Shown here piece after piece: positions 23,676-32,616 of a stretch of 64,000 nucleotides of DNA. The DNA comes from Paenibacillus antri. Its GTDB lineage: Bacteria; Bacillota; Bacilli; Paenibacillales; YIM-B00363. The notes beneath the pieces are model-generated. The model was not told the origin of the DNA. It did no database searches and worked only from the letters and a program-made list of their open reading frames with translations. The stretch spans positions 37,790 to 101,789 of the forward strand of contig NZ_VCIW01000025.1 of assembly GCF_005765165.1 (NCBI RefSeq). Direction: 5' to 3'. The stretch's first letter is position 1; each line of letters starts with the position of its first letter. Position numbers and translations under genes: made by a program.

Positions 23676-24848
23676 TCAACTGAAGCGCAGCGCGTCGATC
23701 GGCTTCAGGCCGGCCGCTTTGTTCGCCGGAAACAGCCCGAAGGCGATGCCGATGACGACGGAGAAGCCGAAGGCGAGCGCGATGTTTTCATAGGAAAACA
23801 CCGCATCCATATTCAGCGCCGACGAAACGGCGATCCCGACGCCGAGGCCTACTCCGACGCCGAGGAGGCCCCCAAGGCCGCTGAGCGTGATCGCTTCGAT
23901 GAGGAATTGCATGAGAATGTCGCGTTTCTTGGCCCCGATCGCTTTACGGATCCCGATCTCGCGCGTTCGCTCCGTCACGGATACCAGCATGATGTTCATG
24001 ATGCCGATGCCGCCGACGAGGAGCGAGATGCCGGCGATGCCGCCCAAGGCGAGCGACAGCGTATCCGTCACCGAGGATACGGTGTCCAAGACGTCCTGCT
24101 GATTGAAGACGCGATAGCTGTCCGCGTTGTTCCGGAACATGCCGGCGAGCTCCGCTTCGAGCAGCGCGGCGGTCCGGTCGACGGCGTCGGCGGATTCGAC
24201 TTGAATGTACACGTTCCGAACGCCTCGGCTTTGGAACACGCGTTCCGCCGTCGTAAGCGGCACGCCGACGAGCTCGTCGTTCGACCCTTGCGAGGAGTCG
24301 CCCTTCTCCGCGAGCACGCCGACGACTTTAAACCGCGTGCCGTTAATTTGGACGTACTCGCCGATCGGGTCGGCGAAGCCGAACAAGTCGACGGCCGTCG
24401 CCGAGCCGAGCACCGCGATTTTCTGATAGAAGTCCAGATCGATCTGGGAGACGAACCGCCCCGCGGACACCTCGTAGTCGCGGACGTCGGCGTATTGCGC
24501 GTTCGTCCCGACGACGCTGACGGAAACGCTGTCCGTACCGTATCTCACCGTTCCGTTGTTCGTATTGTACGGCGCGGCGTATTCGACGCCTTCGAGCTCG
24601 CCGAGGCTCGTCGCTTGCTCGTAGGCGAGCGTCGACGTGCCGCCGCGCCCTAGGATGTTGACGGTGAGCAGGTTCGTCCCGAGACCTTGCACCTGCTCGG
24701 TCACCTGCTTCGTGGCGCCTTGTCCGATCGCGACGAGGGCGATTACCGCGGCCACGCCGATGATGATGCCTAGCATCGTCAGGAGGGAGCGCATCTTGTT
24801 GCCCAAGATGCTCTTGAACGCCATTTTAAAGCCCTGACTGAAGTTCAT
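23676..24848 (-). CDS. MacB-type ABC transporter permease
   Basis: A 390-residue MacB/FtsX-like permease: one N-terminal membrane helix (KMRSLLTMLGIIIGVAAVIA), a large extracytoplasmic MacB domain of about 220 residues and three C-terminal helices (GGIGIMNIMLVSVTERTREIGIRKAIGA is the signature). It forms a tripartite exporter with the ATPase and adaptor encoded upstream; in Gram-positives such systems export peptides, antibiotics or lipids. Its start overlaps the ATPase gene by 23 bp. Confidence 0.9.
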   Translation of the reverse strand: MNFSQGFKMAFKSILGNKMRSLLTMLGIIIGVAAVIALVAIGQGATKQVTEQVQGLGTNLLTVNILGRGGTSTLAYEQATSLGELEGVEYAAPYNTNNGTVRYGTDSVSVSVVGTNAQYADVRDYEVSAGRFVSQIDLDFYQKIAVLGSATAVDLFGFADPIGEYVQINGTRFKVVGVLAEKGDSSQGSNDELVGVPLTTAERVFQSRGVRNVYIQVESADAVDRTAALLEAELAGMFRNNADSYRVFNQQDVLDTVSSVTDTLSLALGGIAGISLLVGGIGIMNIMLVSVTERTREIGIRKAIGAKKRDILMQFLIEAITLSGLGGLLGVGVGLGVGIAVSSALNMDAVFSYENIALAFGFSVVIGIAFGLFPANKAAGLKPIDALRFS

Positions 24849-25545
24849 GTTTCGCCGCGCCCTCCTCCCCGATTCGCCCGTCCGAGATGCGGACGACGCG
24901 TCCCGCCTGCCTTGCGATATCCATGTCGTGCGTAATGAGAATGATCGTGTGCCCGGCGCGATTCAGCTCGCGAATAAGCGACATGACCTCGCGGCCGGTC
25001 TTCGTGTCCAGGGCGCCCGTCGGCTCGTCGGCCAGAAGCACGGGCGGCGAGCCGACGAGAGCCCGAGCGATCGCCACGCGCTGCTGCTGCCCGCCGGACA
25101 GCTCGAGCGGGGTATGATGCATGCGCTCCTCGAGCCCTACCTTACGGAGCGCATCGACCGACAGCTCTCTTCGCCGGGCGGAAGGGAGTCCGCCGTAGAT
25201 CAGGGGCAGTTCGACGTTTTCCAAGGCGCTGAGCTTCGGGAGCAAATTAAATCCTTGGAAAATGAACCCGATCTTCCGATTCCGAATTTCCGCCAATCGG
25301 TTGTCCTTCAAGGCGCTTACTTCCTCGCCGTCCAGCCAATACTCCCCTTCGGTGGGAGCGTCCAAGCAGCCGAGCACGTTCATGAGCGTCGACTTGCCGG
25401 AGCCGGAAGGCCCGATGATGGCGACGAAATCGCCCCGGTCGATCGTAAGCGTTACGCCGTCGAGCGCTTTGACGATTTCGCCGCCCATGCGGTATTGCTT
25501 CGACAATCGCTCGATGCGGATGAGGGCGGGCGTCGAGGCGGCCAT
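24826..25545 (-). CDS. MacB/LolD-type ABC transporter ATPase
   Basis: A 239-residue ATPase with Walker A GPSGSGKS, Q-loop FQGFNLL, signature LSGGQQQR and Walker B VLLADEP, followed by the switch histidine in ILITHD. This is the MacB/LolD/YknY type that energises FtsX-like permeases. The ATG at 25545 overlaps the adaptor stop codon (TGATG); GGGAGG is upstream. The triple gene set resembles yknXYZ of Bacillus. Confidence 0.92.
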   Translation of the reverse strand: MAASTPALIRIERLSKQYRMGGEIVKALDGVTLTIDRGDFVAIIGPSGSGKSTLMNVLGCLDAPTEGEYWLDGEEVSALKDNRLAEIRNRKIGFIFQGFNLLPKLSALENVELPLIYGGLPSARRRELSVDALRKVGLEERMHHTPLELSGGQQQRVAIARALVGSPPVLLADEPTGALDTKTGREVMSLIRELNRAGHTIILITHDMDIARQAGRVVRISDGRIGEEGAAKHELQSGL

Positions 25546-26846
25546 CAATTCCGTCCTCCCCCGGTCCCGCCCCCGAAACCGCCGGGCGCTCCGCCGCCTC
25601 CGCCGAAGCCTCCGGGCACGGCGCCGCCGCCGAAGCCGCCTATGCCGAAGCCTCCGGGCACGGCGCCCGGAGCGGCCGAGGATGCGGACGCCGTCGTCGG
25701 GACGATGACCTCGTCGCCCTCCGCAAGGCCGGAGACGATCTCGATGCTGTCCTCGTTATGGATGCCGACCTCGACGAAGACGCGGCTTTGCCCGGCCGCC
25801 GCGCTATCGCCGAGGCTTCCGGCTTGTCCGCGCCCCGTCGATGCGCCGCCGTCGGGACGGCGCTGCGGCGCCGTTTGGCCTTCCGCCTGCCCTTGCTGCG
25901 CCGGGGGGGACCGGCCCTGCTCCGCCGATCCTTCGGCGGACGGGACCGACACGAAGTATTGGCCGCGGAACGACTGCACCGCATCGATCGGCAGAAACAG
26001 CGCGTCCGTCTTCTTCGCCGTCACGATGCTCGCTTCGGCGGACATGCCGGCCTTGAGGCCCTCGATGTCCGTCAGCAGGACGGTCACGTCGAAGCTCGCG
26101 ACTCCGTTATTGGCCGTGCCTTCCTCGGCGATGGCCGCGACTTGGCCGGCGAATACCGCGTCCGGAAGGGCGTCGACCAGCACGGTCGCTTCCTGGCCGA
26201 GCGCCGCTTCGGCGATGTCGAGCTCGTCTACGCCGACGACCATCTTCATGCGGGCGAAGTCGACGACCTCGCCGAGCTCGGCGTTTTCCCGCAGCGCGTC
26301 GCCCGGCTCGACGGCGAAGCCGGACAGCTTGCCGTCGATGGGCGCCGTAATCGGATCGATCGCATCCTCCTCTTGGAGCGAGGCGATCTCATTTTCCAAC
26401 GATTCGATCGTTAACTCTTGCTTTTTAATATTGATGCCGATCGATTGCTGCGCCGCATCCCCGCTTTCGGCCGCTTCCTTGAATTGAAGCTGCAGCTGCT
26501 CCAGCTCCAACCGCTGCCGCTCGAGCTCGATCCGCTTGCTTGCGAGCTGATCTGCCGCGTCCTCCTGTTCGAACGTCAGCAGGACGTCGCCCTTCTTGAC
26601 CGTATCGCCGTCTCGGAAGAACACCTCCTCTACCGTTCCCGCGACGCCGGAGACGATCGTCTCCCGATCGGCGGGCTCGATGCTTCCGGTGCCGCCGATC
26701 GAAGATACGAGCTCCCCTTTGCGAACCGTCGTCGTGACCGCCGCGGACGCCGTCGGCGCAGGCTCCTCGTTCCAGTACAACCAGCCGGCGGCCGATCCGC
26801 CGACCAATACGACGCCGAGTCCCGCGATCCACCATTTCCTTTTCAT
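25545..26846 (-). CDS. Efflux membrane-fusion/adaptor protein (RND/YknX type) with Gly-rich tail
   Basis: A 433-residue membrane-anchored adaptor. One N-terminal helix (WIAGLGVVLVGGSAAGWLYW) is followed by the biotinyl-lipoyl-like half motif GSIEPADRETIVSGVAGTVEEVFF, a coiled-coil hairpin (residues about 95-160), and beta-barrel domains. The last 40 residues are very rich in Gly, Pro and Phe (PGGFGIGGFGGG, GGGGGAPGGFGGG), which is unusual and may be surface exposed or interact with cell wall. It should couple the MacB permease to the outside. First gene of the minus-strand operon. Confidence 0.85.
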   Translation of the reverse strand: MKRKWWIAGLGVVLVGGSAAGWLYWNEEPAPTASAAVTTTVRKGELVSSIGGTGSIEPADRETIVSGVAGTVEEVFFRDGDTVKKGDVLLTFEQEDAADQLASKRIELERQRLELEQLQLQFKEAAESGDAAQQSIGINIKKQELTIESLENEIASLQEEDAIDPITAPIDGKLSGFAVEPGDALRENAELGEVVDFARMKMVVGVDELDIAEAALGQEATVLVDALPDAVFAGQVAAIAEEGTANNGVASFDVTVLLTDIEGLKAGMSAEASIVTAKKTDALFLPIDAVQSFRGQYFVSVPSAEGSAEQGRSPPAQQGQAEGQTAPQRRPDGGASTGRGQAGSLGDSAAAGQSRVFVEVGIHNEDSIEIVSGLAEGDEVIVPTTASASSAAPGAVPGGFGIGGFGGGAVPGGFGGGGGAPGGFGGGTGGGRN

Positions 26847-27014
26847 TCGAATCGATCCACCCTTCCTCAGACCTTAGGCTTGCCACTGTCACGAATTATG
26901 GAGGCGTAACCTGAAACGAACATGAAGCTCAACTGAACGTTTGCTGAAAGTTTTAAGACTCGTATTGCTTCTTTCGCCGTTTTATAATGGAAGCGACGAG
27001 AGGGTGGAGCGCAG

Positions 27015-27683
27015 GTGAAGATTAAAGTACTTATTGCCGACGATAACGCATTCGTTCGGGAAGGGATGAAGATCATCCTGTCGACCTTCGGCGACATCGA
27101 GGTGTCGGCGACGGTGCAGGACGGTCTGGAAGCCGTGGACTATTGCGAACGGCACGAGGTGGACGTAGCGCTGCTCGACGTGCGGATGCCGAACTTGAAC
27201 GGCGTCGAGGCGACAAAGCGGATCGTCGAACGGACGAAGACGAAGCCGCTCATTCTGACGACGTTCGACGACGACCGGTTCATCGTCGAGGCGATCAAGA
27301 ACGGGGCGAAAGGGTACCTGCTGAAAAACAACGACCCGGAACGCATCCGAGACGCGATTAAGACGGTGCATTACGGGCATAACGTGCTTCAAGACGAAGT
27401 GCTGGAGAAGCTGAAATCCGGCTTGGGCGCGGGCATCTCGGAAGAAGCGCGGGGCGCCGCCCGAGGCGCCGACATCGACCGTACCGCGTTCACGGAGCGG
27501 GAGCTCGATATTATGACGTTGATCGCGAAAGGCGCGACGAACAAAGATATTTCGAAAAAGCTGTTTTTGTCCGAGGGCACCGTCGCGAATCATATCACCT
27601 CGATTCTCGGCAAGACGGGGTTGACCCACCGGACGCAAATCGCGATCTATTATTTGACCGGGGAAGTACATTCCAGTGATTGA
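27015..27683 (+). CDS. NarL/LuxR-type response regulator
   Basis: A 222-residue response regulator. The receiver domain has the acidic pair Asp9-Asp10, phospho-acceptor Asp55 (ALLDVRMPN) and Lys near 105. The C-terminal LuxR-type helix-turn-helix is LTERELDIMTLIAKGATNKDISKKLFLSEGTVANHITSIL (given here in outline: FTEREL, GATNKDI, SEGTVANHI). GTG at 27015 follows AGGGTGGAG; TATAAT at 26984-26989 may be its -10. It overlaps the kinase gene by 8 bp and probably controls the ABC-2 exporter downstream. Confidence 0.9.
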   Translation: MKIKVLIADDNAFVREGMKIILSTFGDIEVSATVQDGLEAVDYCERHEVDVALLDVRMPNLNGVEATKRIVERTKTKPLILTTFDDDRFIVEAIKNGAKGYLLKNNDPERIRDAIKTVHYGHNVLQDEVLEKLKSGLGAGISEEARGAARGADIDRTAFTERELDIMTLIAKGATNKDISKKLFLSEGTVANHITSILGKTGLTHRTQIAIYYLTGEVHSSD

Positions 27684-28806
27684 GGGGAGAGATCCCAAGA
27701 CGTATTGGCCGCTGCTCGGGAAGGGCGTGTTCCTGCTGTCGGCGATCGGTATCGCGTCCGTCGAGGAGGGCGCCGTCTCGGCGTCGTTCGTCTTGTTCGT
27801 CCTCTTGTACGCGTGCGCCGCGATCTCATCGAGCCTGCCGCAAGCGGCCGGTTGGCGGACAGGGTTGTCCGCGGCGCCGATCGCGGTCGTCTTGGCCGCC
27901 GCCGTCGCTCATCCGGCGCTGCTCCTGCTGCTCCCGATCCAGCTATGCGAGCTTGCGGCGAGCGTGACGCGCAAGCGTTGGATCGCGGCGCTGCTCCCGT
28001 TCGCGCCGTTCCCTTACGTCCCCGAGCGGCTCTGGATCGCATACGGGGCCGCCGCAGCCTTCAGCTTCTTGTTCGTGACGATGCTGGACGAGCTTGCGTC
28101 CCGGTCCCGGGCGGACCGCGACGAGGCGGAACGGCTGCGCCGGGAGCTGGATCGGGTCCGCGCGCGGCTGGAGGAGCAGCAGGAATACGTACGGCAGTTC
28201 GAGTACACGTACGCGCTGGAGGAGCGCAACCGGCTGTCGCAGCAAATGCACGATTCGATCGGCCATTCCATGACGGGCGCGTTAATCCAGATGGAGGCGG
28301 CCAAGCGGCTGCTAGAGGTCGACCGGGAGAAATCCGCGGAGCTGCTGCAGAACGCCATCCGCATCTCGAAGGACGGCATCGACGATATCCGACGCGTGCT
28401 GAAGGGATCGAAACCTCCGGCGGAGCAGCTTGGCATCCAACGCATGAAATTGTTCATCGACGAATTCGCCGCCGCGCATCCGATCAAGACCGCGTTCACC
28501 TACGAAGGCGACGTGGACCTCATTCCTCCGATGTATTGGAGGATCATTCACGAGAACGTGAAAGAAGCGCTGACCAACACGATGAAATACGCCGGCGCGA
28601 CGGCCGTCTCCGTCCATGTGCAGGTGCTGAACACGATGATCAAGGCGGTCGTCTCCGACGACGGCAAGGGGACGTCCCGCGTCGTGAAGGGCCTAGGGCT
28701 GATCGGCATGGAAGAGCGGGCGGCCGCCGCGAACGGAACGGTCGTCGCGGACGGGTCGCGGGGGTTTACCGTGACGACGTTGCTTCCTTTCGTCGAAAGA
28801 TCATGA
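27676..28806 (+). CDS. Sensor histidine kinase (HisKA_3 type)
   Basis: A 376-residue membrane kinase, partner of the NarL-type regulator. The first 135 residues hold about five to six hydrophobic helices with no large outer domain, as in DesK/LiaS-like intramembrane sensors. A coiled coil follows (RRELDRVRARLEEQQEYVRQ), then the phosphorylation box QQMHDSIGHSMTG with His192, and an HATPase domain (NVKEALTNTMKYA, GLGLIGMEERAAAANG). GTG at 27676 lies within the previous gene, behind GGGGAAG. The cue may be membrane or antibiotic stress, by analogy. Confidence 0.88.
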   Translation: MIEGRDPKTYWPLLGKGVFLLSAIGIASVEEGAVSASFVLFVLLYACAAISSSLPQAAGWRTGLSAAPIAVVLAAAVAHPALLLLLPIQLCELAASVTRKRWIAALLPFAPFPYVPERLWIAYGAAAAFSFLFVTMLDELASRSRADRDEAERLRRELDRVRARLEEQQEYVRQFEYTYALEERNRLSQQMHDSIGHSMTGALIQMEAAKRLLEVDREKSAELLQNAIRISKDGIDDIRRVLKGSKPPAEQLGIQRMKLFIDEFAAAHPIKTAFTYEGDVDLIPPMYWRIIHENVKEALTNTMKYAGATAVSVHVQVLNTMIKAVVSDDGKGTSRVVKGLGLIGMEERAAAANGTVVADGSRGFTVTTLLPFVERS

Positions 28807-28820
28807 GATTTCTCATATGC

Positions 28821-28860
28821 AAGGGATGAACTTGTGCACTGCCGCGGTTCATCCCTTTTT
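28821..28860 (+). terminator. Rho-independent terminator between kinase and exporter genes
   Basis: AAGGGATGAAC (28821-28831) pairs perfectly with GTTCATCCCTT (28847-28857) and is followed by TTTTT. The ABC genes downstream therefore need their own promoter, or receive only read-through. Confidence 0.85.
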
Positions 28861-28902
28861 GATTATGATGGGGATACAAAGAAGAATAAGGGAGGGCGAC
28901 GG

Positions 28903-29841
28903 ATGAACGTTCTGGACATGAAACGGCTGACCAAGAAATTCGGAGACTTTATCGCGGTGGACGGCATTACGCTGTCGGTCCGCGAAGGGGAAATCTTCGG
29001 CTTCCTCGGCGCGAACGGCGCCGGCAAGAGCACGACGATTCACATGATCGCGTCGCTGCTGTCGATCTCTTCGGGGGAAATCGAGATTCTCGGCCGAAAT
29101 ATCGCGAAGCATCCCCGATTCGCCAAGTCGAACATCGGGATCGTGCCTCAGGATTTGGCGATCTACGAGGAGATGACGGCATTGGAGAACGTCCGATTTT
29201 TCGCGGGGCTCTACGGGCTGGGCGGCTCGGAATTGAAGCGGCGCGCTGAGGAAGCGCTGGCGTTCGTCGGACTCGCGGACAAGGCGAAGAGCTACCCGAA
29301 GCACTTCTCGGGCGGCATGAAGCGGCGTCTGAACATCGCCTGCGCCATCGCCCATAAGCCGAAGCTGATCATTATGGACGAACCGACGGTCGGCATCGAC
29401 CCGCAATCGAGGAATTACATCTTGAACTCCGTGCGGCAGCTGAACGAGGCGGGGTGCACGATTTTATACACAAGCCATTACATGGAAGAGGTCGAGGAAA
29501 TTTGTACGCGGATCGCGATTATCGATCACGGCAAAATTATCGCCGACGGGACGAAGGAGCAGCTGAAAGCGATCGTGACCGACCGGAAGGAGATCGACAT
29601 CGAAGTGCGCGGCGCGGGCGGCCTCGATCTCGCCGAGCTGAAGCGCGTTCCCGGCGTACTGTCGGCGGAGCTCGAAGAGAACGTCTTGCGCATCGCCTCC
29701 GCCGCCGAGGTTCGGAATTTAAACCGCATTCTCGAGCGGCTCATGACGGACGGCGTCGACATTCGCGCGGTGAAAGCGCGGGAACCGAGCTTGGAGCAGG
29801 TGTTCTTGACATTGACGGGCAGAAGCCTGCGGGACGATTGA
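28903..29841 (+). CDS. ABC-2 type transporter ATPase
   Basis: A 312-residue ATPase of the drug-export (CcmA/NatA-like) class: Walker [10 protein letters not shown], signature FSGGMKRR, Walker [14 protein letters not shown], switch His in YTSHYMEE, followed by the C-terminal dimerisation region usual for this class. The start at 28903 follows AAGGGAGGG. It drives the two permeases encoded next. Confidence 0.9.
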   Translation: MNVLDMKRLTKKFGDFIAVDGITLSVREGEIFGFLGANGAGKSTTIHMIASLLSISSGEIEILGRNIAKHPRFAKSNIGIVPQDLAIYEEMTALENVRFFAGLYGLGGSELKRRAEEALAFVGLADKAKSYPKHFSGGMKRRLNIACAIAHKPKLIIMDEPTVGIDPQSRNYILNSVRQLNEAGCTILYTSHYMEEVEEICTRIAIIDHGKIIADGTKEQLKAIVTDRKEIDIEVRGAGGLDLAELKRVPGVLSAELEENVLRIASAAEVRNLNRILERLMTDGVDIRAVKAREPSLEQVFLTLTGRSLRDD

Positions 29842-29863
29842 ATTCGGACCCGAGGAGACGGGG

Positions 29864-30964
29864 GTGGAAAGCTTGAACGCGTTACGAATCGCAGGCAAGG
29901 AAATCATAACCAATATCCGGGACGTGAAAATGCTTATCTTCATGCTGGCGACGCCCGTGCTGCTCATCTTGATACTCGGCTCGCTGCTGTCGAGCGCCTT
30001 CCAAGGCGGCGGCGCGGAGGTCGGCGAGATCCGCGTATGGGTTCGGGACGACGCGGCCGACGGCGAACTGTCGGAAGCTTGGAACGCGTTCGCGAAGGAA
30101 GCGGCGGGCTCCGGCATCGCGTTCGAAGCGGCCGCGCCGGGGACGGACGTCGAGGCCGACGTCGCCGCCGGGCGGTACGCCGGCGTCGTGACGCTGACCG
30201 AATCCGGCATCGAATACGCCGGGAACGAACGAGGCGCGGCCGCGAACGGCATCGTCTCCGGGCTGCTGACGTCGTTCGCGGATGCCCGGAACGTCGAAGC
30301 GACGATCGGCGCTCCGCCGTCCGTAGGAGGCTTCGTGCGAAGCGTCGCCGCGGAGACGCAAGCGAAGCCCGGAGCGCTGGATTATTACGCCGTCGCCGTG
30401 ACGACGATGATAATTTTGTACGGCGCGCTTACGGCCGGCGGGTTGATCGAGGAGGAGCGAAAGCGGAACACGGCGCTCCGGCTCGCGGCGGCGCCCGTCT
30501 CCAAGGCGGCCGTCTTCGCCGGGAAGGTCGGGGGCTCCGTCGCGATGAATGCGATCTTCGTCGCGATCGTCGTCCTGATCAGCAAGTGGATGTTCGGCGC
30601 CGAGTGGGGGGACGATCTCGGCATCGTGTACTTAGTGCTGTTGTCGCAGATCGTCTTCGCGATCAGCTTGGGCCTCGGCGTCAGCTATGCGTTCAAGGGA
30701 AGCGCCGCCGGCGCGGTGACGTTGGCGATCGTGCAGTTGGAGTGCTTCTTCGGCGGGGCGTATACCCCGACGAGCGCCATGACGGGATGGATGGGAACGA
30801 TTTCGAATGTTTCTCCGCTCGCGCGGACGAACGAGGCCATAATCCAGATTATATACGCAGACCGTCTGGCGGCGGCGCTTCCCGCGATATTATGGAACGT
30901 CGGCATGGCCGCGCTGCTGTTAGCGGTCGCCGCGTGGACGATGCGCAAGCGGGAGGGACTATAA
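29864..30964 (+). CDS. ABC-2 type permease (first)
   Basis: A 366-residue permease of the ABC-2/NatB-YhaP type: a first helix (KMLIFMLATPVLLILILGSLLSS in outline: FMLATPVLLILILG), an extracytoplasmic domain of about 140 residues and five helices at the end, with GGLIEEERKRNTALRLAAAPVS, the typical cytoplasmic loop. GTG at 29864 lies 6 bp behind GAGGAG. It forms a heterodimer with the next permease. Substrate unknown; context of a two-component pair suggests a toxic compound. Confidence 0.85.
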   Translation: MESLNALRIAGKEIITNIRDVKMLIFMLATPVLLILILGSLLSSAFQGGGAEVGEIRVWVRDDAADGELSEAWNAFAKEAAGSGIAFEAAAPGTDVEADVAAGRYAGVVTLTESGIEYAGNERGAAANGIVSGLLTSFADARNVEATIGAPPSVGGFVRSVAAETQAKPGALDYYAVAVTTMIILYGALTAGGLIEEERKRNTALRLAAAPVSKAAVFAGKVGGSVAMNAIFVAIVVLISKWMFGAEWGDDLGIVYLVLLSQIVFAISLGLGVSYAFKGSAAGAVTLAIVQLECFFGGAYTPTSAMTGWMGTISNVSPLARTNEAIIQIIYADRLAAALPAILWNVGMAALLLAVAAWTMRKREGL

Positions 30965-32122
30965 ATGAAGGATACGATGCGGTTCATCCGGAAGGCGCTG
31001 CTGACGTCGTTCCGCGAAGGGAAACCATGGATATTCGCCGTTGCGATTCCGGTCGTCGGCCTCCTTCTCTCGTCCGTCATCTACGGCGGAACGGGATCGG
31101 CCGACGCGACCGTCGGCATCGTGAATCGGGACGTCGGCCAACGTCTCGCGACGGACGCTGTCGCGTATATCGAGGCGCTCGAGGGCGTCGCGACCCGCGA
31201 ACTCGCCGCTTCGGAGGCGGCTGAAGTCGGCGCGCTGCTGAATGAAGGCGAGTTGGCGGCGGTGCTGACGTTCCCCGAAGGGTTCGCGGCGGGTCTGGTC
31301 GGCGGCGCTCCGCCGTCCGCCGACCTGGAGTCGAGCCCGGACAGCTTGGCCGCGAAGCGCGTCGCGGCGTTCCTAGACGCATACATCGGGCAGGTCGCTT
31401 CCCTCGGGCTAGCGGCGCAAGGAGACGAGGCTGCGTTCAACGCTTGGTACGACGAGTTTCGGAGCGCCGAGTTCGGCGTCACGACTCGGACGGTCGAGGA
31501 CGACTCCGCGTCCCGCGCCATGGCGAGGCAATCCGTAGGGTATTTGCTCTTTCTCATGCTGTTTTCCGCCGTTCATCAGTCGAGCGCCTTCCTGCGGGAG
31601 AAAGAACACCGCACGTACTTCCGCATCCTGGCTTCGCCGGCGTCACCGGCGGCGTACGTCGTCGCGAACGCGGCCGTGAATTTCCTTGTGTTGACGGTTC
31701 AGATCGCGGTGATGCTGTTCGTTATGGGGACGTTCTTCCGGATGGACCCGGGCGTCCCGTTCTGGCAGCTGTTTCTGCTGCTGCAGCTGTTCGCGCTGAC
31801 GGCGATCGGGGCGTCGCTCGCGATCGTCTCGATAGCCGGCAGCTCGCTCAAGGTCGGCGCCATGCAAAACGCGATATTCCTGCCGACGAGCCTCATCGCG
31901 GGCTGCATGTTCCCGACCGACGCGATGCCGGAGGCGCTCAAGCGGATCGCGGAATTCCTGCCGCAGCATTGGCTGCTGGAGACGTTGGAGTCGCTGCAGC
32001 GCGGAAGCCCGCTCGGCGACTTGACCCTCAACTTCTCGATCCTGCTCGCCTTCGCCGCCGCGTTGACGCTCGTCGCCGTCTATCGCTTCGGCCGGAACGA
32101 TACGATGCGGAGTTTTTATTAA
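30965..32122 (+). CDS. ABC-2 type permease (second)
   Basis: A 385-residue paralogue of the preceding permease with the same plan: N-terminal helix (IFAVAIPVVGLLLSSVIYGG), outer domain, and C-terminal helices with LREKEHRTYFRILASPAS before helix 2. Its ATG directly follows the previous stop codon, with GGGAGGG in the preceding gene. It completes the exporter. Confidence 0.85.
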   Translation: MKDTMRFIRKALLTSFREGKPWIFAVAIPVVGLLLSSVIYGGTGSADATVGIVNRDVGQRLATDAVAYIEALEGVATRELAASEAAEVGALLNEGELAAVLTFPEGFAAGLVGGAPPSADLESSPDSLAAKRVAAFLDAYIGQVASLGLAAQGDEAAFNAWYDEFRSAEFGVTTRTVEDDSASRAMARQSVGYLLFLMLFSAVHQSSAFLREKEHRTYFRILASPASPAAYVVANAAVNFLVLTVQIAVMLFVMGTFFRMDPGVPFWQLFLLLQLFALTAIGASLAIVSIAGSSLKVGAMQNAIFLPTSLIAGCMFPTDAMPEALKRIAEFLPQHWLLETLESLQRGSPLGDLTLNFSILLAFAAALTLVAVYRFGRNDTMRSFY

Positions 32123-32191
32123 GATGCATACGCGCGCCGATCCTGTGCACTCTATATGGGGGAAAATATGGTTAGAGTCAGGAGGGGTACG

Positions 32192-32386
32192 GTGAAGCAT
32201 CAATTGACGAAGCTCGTGTCCGACAAAACCGGATTGTCGGAGGCGTTGTCGAACGAGGCGGTCGAGACGATCGTCGGGTATTTCCGGACGCGGCTGCCGG
32301 CCGAAATCGCGAACCAAATCGACAATTTGGCCCAAGGCGAGGATCCGGACAACTTGCGGGACGTCGACGAAGATTCGGTCATGTAA
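32192..32386 (+). CDS. Small conserved-looking helical protein, unknown
   Basis: A 64-residue acidic protein (KHQLTKLVSDKTGLSEALSN, then VETIVGYFRTRLPAEIANQI, ending DVDEDSVM). GTG at 32192 follows a strong AGGAGGGG; an upstream ATG at 32156 lacks such a site. The pattern of an amphipathic helical pair with a C-terminal acidic tail recalls small DUF2267-like proteins, but I do not recognise it firmly. A terminator follows. Confidence 0.6.
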   Translation: MKHQLTKLVSDKTGLSEALSNEAVETIVGYFRTRLPAEIANQIDNLAQGEDPDNLRDVDEDSVM

Positions 32387-32401
32387 TTTTGCGGTTTCCA
32401 G

Positions 32402-32448
32402 AAAGCTCCTTCGCGCTCATATCCGAGGCGGGGGAGTTTTTTTTCATA
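32402..32448 (+). terminator. Terminator after the small gene
   Basis: AAAGCTCC with CGC (32403-32417) pairs imperfectly with GAGGCGGGGGAGTTT (32425-32439) and is followed by a run of eight T residues. Confidence 0.65.
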
Positions 32449-32455
32449 TGAACTT

Positions 32456-32487
32456 AGGAAATTAAACTTCGTACCGAGGAAATTAAA
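32456..32487. promoter_or_regulatory. Direct repeat pair upstream of the YesN/YesM operon
   Basis: AGGAAATTAAA occurs at 32456-32466 and again at 32477-32487, exactly 21 bp (two helix turns) apart. Such spacing is usual for AraC-family regulators that bind one face of DNA. TAAACTTCGTAC between the copies recurs inverted with one mismatch at 36002-36013, before the binding-protein gene. Confidence 0.5.
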
Positions 32488-32537
32488 GGAGTTGAACGCC
32501 GACCGGACGTTCCGAGCGGGAAGGGCTTATTTATCGC

Positions 32538-32565
32538 TTTCCTTCTTCGAAAATGAAGCTACAAT
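32538..32565 (+). promoter_or_regulatory. Probable promoter of the YesN/YesM operon
   Basis: TACAAT (32560-32565) is a good -10; the best -35 candidate 16 bp before it is the poor TTTCCT (32538-32543). A weak -35 fits a promoter that needs an activator bound upstream. Confidence 0.4.
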
Positions 32566-32616
32566 AGAAGAACGTGAAAACGATATTACCGTCGACGGAA
32601 CGGAGGTTCGAAAACG

